Assembly: GCA_963640685.1 (NCBI GenBank)
Contig: CAVIAA010000024.1
Location: 1 to 31,495 of the forward strand
Length of the DNA stretch: 31,495 bases
Source of the DNA: SFEL01 sp963640685
Lineage (GTDB): Bacteria > Bacillota > Clostridia > Christensenellales > CAG-138
Direction of reading: 5' to 3'
Under the pieces are notes generated by a model. The model was not told where the DNA came from. It saw nothing but the letters and a program-made list of their open reading frames with translations, and searched no databases. This document shows, one piece after another, positions 15,035 to 21,661 of this stretch; positions within the stretch are counted from its first letter, which is position 1; every line of letters begins with the position of its first letter. The position numbers and the translations under genes were made by a program.

Positions 15035-15829
15035 TTACTTCCCGCCCCGAACCGCCAGCTCGGCGCAGAGGCGGCCCTTTTTGGAGAAGCCGGTGAAGGC
15101 CGAAAGGGTGAATTTGCCGAAGCCGCGGCAGGAAACCGTGTCGCCCGGGGAAAGCTGCCTGTCCGGCTTAAGGCACTCGGCGGAGTTCAGCTGCACCCGG
15201 CCGGAGGAGACAAGCTCCGCAGCCCCCCCACGCGCCATGTTGAACGCCGCGGAGATGAGCGCATCCAGCCTCGGCGAGGAAACGGTGCATTTTACCGTGC
15301 GGACGTCCTCCTTCGGATGCATGAGCTCGCCAAGCGGCGGCAGCGAAAGCGAAAGGCGCGCCCGCCCTGCGCTTGTAAGCGAGGAGAGCAGATAATCCTC
15401 GATATCGCTGCAAATTATAACATCCGCAATGCCGGGGGATACGATTATGTCGCCGGTCTTTTCCCGCTCGATGCCGAGCGCCATAAGCGCGCCAAGTATG
15501 TCGCGGTGCGTGAGCCGGTTTTTTTCGGAGTATTCGCAGCGGAGAAGCGACAGCGGCGCATTTGCTACAGCCTGCTCCCGCCCCTGCCATTCGGGTATAA
15601 ATATGCACATTCGCCGCTCCGCCTCGGCGTAGCCGCCGAAAAACTCAAAGGCGGAGTACCCTGCGGCCATAAGCAGCCTTTGCAGCGCCGCCCGCTCGGC
15701 AAGCGAAAGAAACCCCGTGCTGCACGGCACGCCGCGGCTCTCCGCCATGTCAATTTTATCCAGCGCCCGGGAAAACAGCAGCCGCTGCCCCTCGTCCCGC
15801 GCGGAATTTAACAGCGCCCGCCTGTCCAT
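15035..15829 (-). CDS. YlmH-family S4-domain RNA-binding protein
   Basis: The protein is 264 aa. It matches the YlmH family, found in Gram-positives next to division genes and linked to translation and ribosome rescue. Visible: LLFSRALDKIDMAESRG at the N-terminus, the central signature LTHRDILGALMALGIEREKTGDIIV, and a C-terminal S4 RNA-binding domain (SSPRLDALISAAFNMARGGA, VSSGRVQLN, LSPGDTVSCRGFGKF). I chose the ATG at 15829, which overlaps the upstream transporter's TGA by one base; the ATG at 15862 has no ribosome binding site and the added residues do not resemble the family. Unusually, it follows a transporter gene here and not the division cluster. A G7 run lies in the S4 coding region. 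Confidence 0.88.
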   Translation of the reverse strand: MDRRALLNSARDEGQRLLFSRALDKIDMAESRGVPCSTGFLSLAERAALQRLLMAAGYSAFEFFGGYAEAERRMCIFIPEWQGREQAVANAPLSLLRCEYSEKNRLTHRDILGALMALGIEREKTGDIIVSPGIADVIICSDIEDYLLSSLTSAGRARLSLSLPPLGELMHPKEDVRTVKCTVSSPRLDALISAAFNMARGGAAELVSSGRVQLNSAECLKPDRQLSPGDTVSCRGFGKFTLSAFTGFSKKGRLCAELAVRGGK

Positions 15830-16899
15830 CAGCTTTTGCGCAGCGGCCTTATCAGCACGCATATCAGCAGCAGAAAGCCGAGATAGCCTATCAGAACGTA
15901 CACGACGTTCATGAGCTTATTGAACGGCAGCAGCAGGCTCGCCGCGGTGCCAACAGCCGCCAGCAGCGCGGATACCCGCCTGAACCGCAGCGACCCCTCC
16001 TCCGCAAGCCTGAACGCCGTTTGCCAGAGCAAAGGGACTGCCGCCGTGTATATGCCGGTTATTATTATTGCGGAAAAGACTATGCTCATAAGCGGGCTTA
16101 TATCCGCAGCCAGTATAAGCATAGGTATCTGAGTTCCCGCGAGTGTATCGATATTCAGCATCGTTGCAACATAGATCACCAGCATGGCTATATAAAACGC
16201 GACCACGCCGCCCGCCGCGCCGACAGAGGCGGTTTTTACGTTCGGCGCGTTTTTGCCGATTTCGGTTAGATAGCTTGCGAGCCAGACCACGCTTATGCCA
16301 ACGTAGCTTATGGACGCCAGCACCCAGCTTTTTGACGCGCGCAGCAGCTGCATTTCGGGTATTTTCCGAATCGTCGCAGCGGCAGCCGTCATATCCGCCC
16401 GGCAGAGCGTCATTATGCCCATTGCAATTACCATAATTATCATAACGGGGCCGATGTGCGCGAGGATATTTACCAGCCCGTTCAGCCCCAGCATTACCGT
16501 TACGCAGGCAAGCAGGCCGACAGCTATTGCGCCGATTATCCTCGAAACGCCAAGGTGCTGCTCAACCGCCGCGCCCGCCGCCGCCGTCATGACTATAAAG
16601 CAGAGGTATATCGACACCACGGAGAAGTAGTGATATGCACGGCCGAGCTTTTTTCCGCAGTAGTATACATACACCTGCTCCGGCCGCTCAAACCGCTCGC
16701 GGTTTCCGGCGCGGGTAAAGGACACCGCAGCGAAGACCAGCAGCGCCATGCAGAGAAGTATGCTGAACAGCCCCGCGATGCCGTAGCAGGCGAAGTATTG
16801 CAGTATCTCCTGCCCGGTTGAAAAGCCGGAGCCCATCATATACGCAACGTACGCGCCGGTTATGCCCAGCGCCGCCCTTAAATCAAGCCTGTTTGACAC
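15829..16899 (-). CDS. YkvI-type multispanning membrane transporter
   Basis: The protein is 356 aa with about ten hydrophobic segments. It begins with AALGITGAYVAYMMGSGFSTGQEILQYF, the pattern of the YkvI group of the amino acid/choline transporter superfamily: an early unwound Gly/Ser-rich helix near the N-terminus (GSGFSTGQE). I chose the GTG at 16899 because GGAGG lies seven bases upstream; the longer frame to 17007 would add residues without a ribosome binding site. It ends in a one-base overlap with ylmH, so the two form an operon. The substrate is unknown; a solute:cation symporter is the likely class. Confidence 0.8.
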   Translation of the reverse strand: MSNRLDLRAALGITGAYVAYMMGSGFSTGQEILQYFACYGIAGLFSILLCMALLVFAAVSFTRAGNRERFERPEQVYVYYCGKKLGRAYHYFSVVSIYLCFIVMTAAAGAAVEQHLGVSRIIGAIAVGLLACVTVMLGLNGLVNILAHIGPVMIIMVIAMGIMTLCRADMTAAAATIRKIPEMQLLRASKSWVLASISYVGISVVWLASYLTEIGKNAPNVKTASVGAAGGVVAFYIAMLVIYVATMLNIDTLAGTQIPMLILAADISPLMSIVFSAIIITGIYTAAVPLLWQTAFRLAEEGSLRFRRVSALLAAVGTAASLLLPFNKLMNVVYVLIGYLGFLLLICVLIRPLRKS

Positions 16900-16974
16900 G
16901 GATAGCCTCCATACAAGAGATGTTATAATTTTCACGCACCTATTAAAATAACAAATATCGCCCAAAATAGCAAT

Positions 16975-16998
16975 AGGGCGGGGAGCCGTCCCCGCCCT
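16975..16998 (-). terminator. Terminator downstream of the beta-helix gene
   Basis: AGGGCGGGGA and TCCCCGCCCT form a perfect ten-pair stem with a four-base loop. On the minus strand it is followed by a moderately T-rich stretch (ATTGCTATTTT). It separates the surface protein gene from the YkvI gene. Confidence 0.75.
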
Positions 16999-17035
16999 GT
17001 GATGCAATGATTGTTATGAATATTCAGCCCCTGCT

Positions 17036-18321
17036 TCAGTCAATGCCGAGCAGAGCTCTTATCCACGCGAAGAAGCCGATGTCCCCCGTCTTTGGCAAAA
17101 CCACCGCAGCGGGCGCGGGGGTCGGCGTTGGCGCAGTATACCATGAATAGGTGTTGCCGGAGCTGCCCGGCCTGTATGTAGGCGTCACCACCGGCTGCAC
17201 CGTCGGCACCGGCACTGCGGACCAGCGCGCATAGAGCGGGAAGGCCGTTTCTGCTTTCTTGGTGTAATCCCACTTTTCGCCGCCCTCTTTCTCGGTGTAC
17301 CAGCCGTCAAAATTATAGCCGCTCTTTGTCGGGCTTATCGGCTCGGACATTGCCGTTGATATCTGAACCGCGTAATCACTGTCTCCATCTTTATATGTAA
17401 CAATGGGATTGGTACACTTTCCCTTAACATACTCCATCGCCCCGCCGTAAAAGGTCCCGCCGGTGATTTTGACAGTGGGCGGCTTAGTTCCGGTACCCTT
17501 GACTATGCTGTCCTTGTCGTTTTCGTTCGGCGCGCCTATAACGCCGTCGCTCATGTTGAAGGTGCCGGAGGGGATATATACCCCGCCGCCGTTGCCCTCT
17601 GGTGCCGTGTTGCCGGAGAAAGCTCCGCCGGTCATGGTAAACGTGCCGCCGGGGTTATCCACTCCGCCGCCGGTGCCGGTCGCCGTGTTGTTCGTGATGC
17701 TGCCGCCGCTCATGTTGAAGGTGCTTTCAGAGTTAAACACGCCGCCGCCGTTTTTTGACCTGTTGCCGGAGATGCTCCCACCATACATGTTTAATGTGGA
17801 GCGTCCATGGCCTCCGGCGTTATACACTCCGCCGCCTTCGGCATACTCGCCGGTCGCCGTGTTGTTCGTGATGCTGCCGTCGTACATATTGATGGTGCCG
17901 TAGGCGTTATACACTCCGCCGCCTTCGGCATACTCGCCGGTCGCCTCGTTGTCGGAGATGCTGCCGCCGTACATATTGATGGTGGCTTTGTAGGCGTTAA
18001 ACACGCCGCCGCCGTATTGCGCCGAGTTGTTTGTGATGCTGCCCCCGTACATGTTGAACGTGCTGCCGCTGGCGGTTACAACGCCGCTGTCGGCGTTGCC
18101 GGTTATGTTCCCGCCGTACATGTTGAACGTGCCGCTGTTTGCAACGCCGCTGCCGGTCTTGCCCGCCGAGTGGGTTATGCAGCCGGTGCCCTTGCAGTCG
18201 GTCAGGGTAAAGTATGCTCCATCGTGTACGTTTATCGCGGCATCATTCTTATCACAGGTTATGCTGTAGCCGTTCAGGCAGAGCAGCACATTGGATGGGG
18301 GTGCCCAATGTCCAGAGAGGG
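17036..18321 (-). CDS. Beta-helix / Listeria-Bacteroides-repeat / LPKTG surface protein, 3' part of a split gene
   Basis: The open frame has no signal peptide and no ribosome binding site at its first usable start (GTG, 18289), so it is not an independent gene. One extra G in the G9 tract at 18347-18355 joins it in frame to the ubiquitin-like part upstream, and the joining sequence (CGYLENNITLSGHW) resembles the usual opening of such domains. It then has about eight turns of a right-handed beta-helix with the motif (F/I/L)NMYGGSI..N and GGGVYN, each 25-29 residues. A Listeria-Bacteroides repeat follows (SGYNFDGWYTEKEGGEKW to LYARW), then a Pro/Thr linker and LPKTG at 17084-17098. Only 15 residues follow LPKTG, without a basic tail, so the sorting signal is short. 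Two 43-base stretches (17816-17858, 17903-17945) are identical, 87 bases apart. Confidence 0.75.
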
Positions 18322-18726
18322 TTATATTATTTTCAAGGTAGCCGCACCCCCCCCCGTGAGAATGCCACGGAGGTCACTGGGGTCTGTGATGGCTTGCCAA
18401 TTCCACTTGGGGTCGCTGTGCCCGCTGTGCTCCGTGCTCAGGTACAGGTGCAGCGTGCTGTCCTTCTGTGTGCTGTAATCCTGAAGCGTATTTCCGTCCT
18501 CAAGCAGCTTTCCGGCAAAAAACAGCCACTGGTCAGCCGGGGCAATACTTTCCTTATCCTGAATTTTAGCCTTAACGTCCTCAATTCTGTCCGTCGGCTC
18601 AACTTCAAGTGTGATATGCCTTCCGGTGAGGGTCTTAACGAAAATTTGCATCGCCTCGGCCGAGGCGAGCGGCGCAAGGCACAGCGCCAGCAGCGCGACC
18701 AGCCCGAGCATTCTCCGTTTTATCAT
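18322..18726 (-). CDS. Secreted ubiquitin-like protein (5' part of a split gene)
   Basis: The start is the ATG at 18726, with GGAGG nine bases upstream (ATG 18732 is too close to it). Residues 1-25 are a signal peptide (MIKRRMLGLVALLALCLAPL, cleavage near ASA or AEA). Residues 26-101 are a full ubiquitin fold that begins exactly like ubiquitin (MQIFVKTLTG). My hand alignment to human ubiquitin from memory gives 53 identical of 76 positions, no gaps. Lys6, 27, 29, 33, 48 and 63 are kept; Lys11 is Arg, Ile44 is Phe, and the C-terminal RLRGG is replaced by STEHS, so it cannot be conjugated by its C-terminus as ubiquitin is. After the domain the frame runs to TAA at 18322. With G10 instead of G9 at 18347-18355 it would read on into the beta-helix/LPKTG part, a protein of about 563 aa. 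Confidence 0.88.
   Translation of the reverse strand: MIKRRMLGLVALLALCLAPLASAEAMQIFVKTLTGRHITLEVEPTDRIEDVKAKIQDKESIAPADQWLFFAGKLLEDGNTLQDYSTQKDSTLHLYLSTEHSGHSDPKWNWQAITDPSDLRGILTGGGAATLKII
18347..18355 (-). repeat. G9 homopolymer tract at the frame break
   Basis: Nine C on the plus strand, nine G in the coding strand. Adding one G fuses the two open frames; removing one gives an early stop (CGG CTA CCT TGA). This is the form of a slipped-strand contingency site, but also a typical place for a sequencing error. Confidence 0.85.
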
Positions 18727-18786
18727 TTTCATAGCCCTCCAGTACAATAAATTTTCCGCCGCAGCGCAGCGTATATAGTTACGCAA

Positions 18787-18795
18787 ATTATAGCA
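18787..18795 (-). promoter_or_regulatory. Extended -10 promoter of the ubiquitin-like gene
   Basis: On the minus strand the sequence TGCTATAAT gives a TGn extension plus a perfect -10. No good -35 is seen. It lies after the sortase terminator, so this gene can be expressed separately. Confidence 0.65.
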
Positions 18796-18829
18796 TGGAT
18801 TTGTGGAAAAGGGAAGAGGCTTTGAACGC

Positions 18830-18854
18830 AAAAAAAGCCCCCTTCGGGGCTTTT
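18830..18854 (-). terminator. Terminator of the sortase gene
   Basis: AAAAGCCCC and GGGGCTTTT with a four-base loop. On the minus strand it ends in TTTTTTT. It is 12 bases past the sortase stop codon. Confidence 0.9.
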
Positions 18855-18866
18855 GGCTGCTTTGCG

Positions 18867-19838
18867 TTATTGCGCCGTAGGTGACGCTTCTTCCTCCTCC
18901 GCTTCCGCTCCGGTCTTGGTCAAATCCGGCGCGGGGGTGGCGGCGGTGTCGGCGGGCGGGTAAATTATCCGGCTCTCGTCGGTCGGCTTTGCAACTACGA
19001 CGCAGCGGCTGTTGCGGGTGCCAAGCTGCTTGTTCCAGCTTTCGCCGTGGCAGGTTATGAGGGTTATGCGGGAATCGCCGGTGTCGTATTTCATAACGCT
19101 GTCCGGTACGTCGTCCAGGTCGTATATATCGACGCTTTCAACCGCAAACTCCATAGTGCTGCCGTCGCTGTATTCTATTACTATCTTATCGCCAGCTTCC
19201 ATATCCGGCAGCTTTGAAAACACGCCGGCGACCTTCTTCCAGGAAACGTGCCCGTTGAATATCGCGTTGCCGTATTCCCCGGGGGAGGCGCTCGCATCCA
19301 GCCACGCGGCTACCTTTTCGGAATCCACCGTGCCCATGGTATACACCGTCGTGCCGTCGTCGGCCTTAACCTCGCGCCCCTTGCTGTCGGTATACGGAAC
19401 TATGCCGACGGTCTCGATCGGGCACTCTATCTCCATATCGGTAAAGTACATCCTGGTGGGTATCTTCTGCACATACGGCGTAGGCTCCGGCGTTGCGGAT
19501 ACCTCCGGCGTCGGCGTAGGCGTCGGCGGCGCTGTGTATTTGCCCGGAATGTATACGTACTGCCGCACCACAATTATCACCGCAAGCAGCACGAATGCCG
19601 CCGCGATGCAGTTCAAAATCGTGTTCCTGAGGCTGTTTTTCCTTTCGCCCTCGCCGTTTTCGCCGCCCTCCGCCGGCTTTTCGGGCTTTATGCGCTTCAT
19701 TATAACGTCCCAAAGGCTCCTTTCGCCCCCGGCATTGTTCTGCGCTTCGGGTGTGTTTTGCGCTTCGGGGGTGTTTGGGGTCTCCGGCGTTTCGGGGGTA
19801 TTAGGGGTATTTATACCGTCATTTCTGTTTTCTTCCAT
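18867..19838 (-). CDS. Sortase (class E/F-like) next to an LPKTG surface protein
   Basis: The protein is 323 aa. The N-terminus is cytoplasmic and low-complexity (repeats of NTPE / PETP / QNTPEA). One membrane span follows near 72-92 (LNCIAAAFVLLAVIIVV), then a Pro/Thr linker and the sortase barrel. Catalytic residues can be seen: His in AIFNGHVSW, Cys in ITLITCHGES and Arg in NSRCVVVA. Sortases cut LPxTG-type signals and attach proteins to the cell wall. The ATG has GGAG ten bases upstream. The next gene downstream on the same strand encodes an LPKTG protein, the obvious substrate. The sortase's own tail has LTKTG followed by acidic residues, a curious echo of a sorting motif. The sequence class is my estimate from motif spacing. 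Confidence 0.88.
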   Translation of the reverse strand: MEENRNDGINTPNTPETPETPNTPEAQNTPEAQNNAGGERSLWDVIMKRIKPEKPAEGGENGEGERKNSLRNTILNCIAAAFVLLAVIIVVRQYVYIPGKYTAPPTPTPTPEVSATPEPTPYVQKIPTRMYFTDMEIECPIETVGIVPYTDSKGREVKADDGTTVYTMGTVDSEKVAAWLDASASPGEYGNAIFNGHVSWKKVAGVFSKLPDMEAGDKIVIEYSDGSTMEFAVESVDIYDLDDVPDSVMKYDTGDSRITLITCHGESWNKQLGTRNSRCVVVAKPTDESRIIYPPADTAATPAPDLTKTGAEAEEEEASPTAQ

Positions 19839-19876
19839 TTAATAAGGCTCCGTGCTCAATAATTCTTTCTGTTCAG

Positions 19877-19905
19877 ATTATAGCATCAGCCGCCCCCTGC
19901 GGCAA
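19877..19905 (-). promoter_or_regulatory. Promoter of the sortase gene
   Basis: On the minus strand, TTGCCG (19900-19905), 17 bases and a perfect TATAAT (19877-19882) with a TG extension (TGCTATAAT). Confidence 0.78.
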
Positions 19906-20050
19906 GGCGGCATTTGTGAATAATTCCGGCGATAATGCCGACTTTCTGTAAATACAATATGTTGTGGTCAATACCCCTCCCTATGCGCTAAAAATAAAAT
20001 CGTTAACAATTTCTTAAAGATAAATCTATGCAATTTTCTTTTATCTCGGC

Positions 20051-20056
20051 TATAAT
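20051..20056 (+). promoter_or_regulatory. Likely -10 element of the SH3b protein gene
   Basis: A perfect TATAAT 62 bases upstream of the start codon. The -35 region is AT-rich but has no clear TTGACA. The gap 19839-20117 otherwise holds only this and the divergent sortase promoter. Confidence 0.5.
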
Positions 20057-20117
20057 ACATATATCCAAAGGGCGAACGAACAGGTATCGCCGAAAATCAA
20101 ACTGGAGGTAAGTTATT

Positions 20118-21353
20118 ATGAAGAAAAGCGCTTCGAAGGTGCTGTCTGCCCTTCTCGTAATGGCGCTGATGCTCAGCCTCAGCGGCATGGCGTTCGCCGA
20201 GACCAAGATGTATGCAATAGGCGACGTAAGCGTCTATGCGGGCCCCGGTACCAGCTACTATTATCTCGGGCCGGTCAGCGCCGGCGACGATGTCGAGTGG
20301 ACCGGCAACGTAAACAACGGCTGGTATGAGATAGAATGGAGCAGCTACACCACCGGCTGGGTATCCGGAAACTATCTTTCCTACTATGACACCGGGGACT
20401 ACTACACCTATACCCCGAGCAGCAGCACGACCTACAACTACAACAACAACTACAACAACTACAACAACTACAACTACAGCTACTACTGCCAGCCCACCTA
20501 CACCAAAAACACCGTGACCCTCAAGGTGTGTACGGACTGCGGCGACACCTATGAATCCACCACCGCGCTCAACGTGCGCAGCGGCCCCAGCACCAAGTAC
20601 TCCATCGTAAGCTCGCTGAGCAGGGGCGAAAAGTGCACCGTCATAGGCCAGAGCGGTAACTGGTATAAGCTGCTGACCACGACCGGCGCAGATGCCTACG
20701 CCAGCGCAAGCTACCTCAAGCTGTATGCAACTGCCAAGGAGCCCAACAAGCCCGGCACCCCCAGCAGCAAAACCAACACCACCCCAAGCTACCCCTCCGG
20801 CAACTACGGCACCTACTATGCAAAGACCGGCCTTAACGTTCGTCAGGGCCCCAGCACCAGCTACAGCATAGTATACACCCTCAACCGCGGCGAGGCGGTA
20901 ACCTTCACCGGCAGCATCTACGGCAAGTGGATGTCCGTTAAGACCCGCACCGGCGTTCAGGGCTATTGCAGCAGCATATACCTGACCCAGGATTCCAGCT
21001 CCAGCAGCTATAACCCGGGCTCCACCAGCGGCTCAACCACTACCAAGTACTACTGCAGCAACTGCGGCCACAGCGTGACCTACGGCAACACCTACTGCTC
21101 ATACTGCGGCTCAAGGCTCAGCTACAGCGGCAGCTGCAACCCCTGCAGCACCAGCTCCGTGGTCTCCGGCGGCTACTATCAGCCCAACTACCGCACCCCG
21201 CTGTATGCCTCGGCCAGCGGCTCCGCGAACGTGCTCGGCTATCTCGATTGCTATGACACCGTAGTAGTTCAGAGCGCCAACAGCACCTGGGCATACGTCA
21301 AGGTCAACGGCTACAACGTCTACGGCTACGTACCCGTAGATGCGATAAAGTAA
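20118..21353 (+). CDS. Secreted protein with four SH3b domains and a zinc-ribbon-like insert
   Basis: The protein is 411 aa. Signal peptide 1-27, cleavage after AFA. There are four bacterial SH3 (SH3b) domains near 30-90, 152-205, 234-292 and 355-411; the second and third have the classic LNVR(S/Q)GPST.YSIV...L.RGE phrase. An Asn/Tyr-rich linker (about 104-127, units of NNYNNY) follows the first. Between the third and fourth lies a zinc-ribbon-like segment, YYCSNCGHSVTYGNTYCSYCG, with two CxxC pairs, odd for a secreted protein. SH3b domains usually bind peptidoglycan; there is no catalytic domain, so a wall-bound or adaptor role is the best guess. GGAGGT precedes the ATG, and a terminator follows. 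Confidence 0.87.
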   Translation: MKKSASKVLSALLVMALMLSLSGMAFAETKMYAIGDVSVYAGPGTSYYYLGPVSAGDDVEWTGNVNNGWYEIEWSSYTTGWVSGNYLSYYDTGDYYTYTPSSSTTYNYNNNYNNYNNYNYSYYCQPTYTKNTVTLKVCTDCGDTYESTTALNVRSGPSTKYSIVSSLSRGEKCTVIGQSGNWYKLLTTTGADAYASASYLKLYATAKEPNKPGTPSSKTNTTPSYPSGNYGTYYAKTGLNVRQGPSTSYSIVYTLNRGEAVTFTGSIYGKWMSVKTRTGVQGYCSSIYLTQDSSSSSYNPGSTSGSTTTKYYCSNCGHSVTYGNTYCSYCGSRLSYSGSCNPCSTSSVVSGGYYQPNYRTPLYASASGSANVLGYLDCYDTVVVQSANSTWAYVKVNGYNVYGYVPVDAIK

Positions 21354-21368
21354 AAGGACAACCAAAAG

Positions 21369-21396
21369 AGAACGACCGAAAGGCCGTTCTTTTTTT
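21369..21396 (+). terminator. Terminator of the SH3b protein gene
   Basis: AGAACG-ACC-GAAA-GGC-CGTTCT (one mismatch inside the stem) followed by seven T. Confidence 0.88.
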
Positions 21397-21422
21397 GTCT
21401 GCAAAGCAAAGGGGGGGCCCAT

Positions 21423-21548
21423 GCCTCTCCCCCTGGGAGAGGTGGCCGAGCGCAGCGAGGACGGAGAGGGGCCGTGACCACACCAAACCAAAAAAGCTGC
21501 AAGACCCTCTCAGTCACCTGCGGCGACAGTTCTCCCAAAGGGAGAGCC
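21423..21548. repeat. Hairpin-forming intergenic repeat, copy 3 (complete)
   Basis: A complete unit nearly identical to the copies at 1-114 and 237-363, in the same orientation. It is preceded by a G7 run. It lies between the end of the SH3b gene and the convergent tex gene, and holds no ORF of its own. Confidence 0.9.
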
Positions 21549-21586
21549 GGGGGGCTGTACCCCGTTCATAACATGTCGGCATGAGA

Positions 21587-21618
21587 AACGGAGCGTATCC
21601 GTACCGATACGCTCCGTT
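21587..21618. terminator. Long perfect hairpin downstream of tex
   Basis: AACGGAGCGTATC and GATACGCTCCGTT form a perfect 13-pair stem with a six-base loop, about 40 bases past the tex stop codon. T-tracts are short on both sides, so terminator function for tex is probable but not certain. Confidence 0.6.
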
Positions 21619-21661
21619 AACTGTCTTATGACCGCCTGTCTAATGCCGCTTTTTTATTTGT

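Noticed and set aside
15830..15862. Longer YlmH start at 15862
   Set aside because: No ribosome binding site, 34-base overlap with the upstream gene, and the added residues do not match the family; ATG 15829 gives a coupled one-base overlap.
17560..18160. CRISPR array, because of repeated short units
   Set aside because: The repeats are in-frame beta-helix turns of variable length in a protein, not constant repeats with unique spacers.
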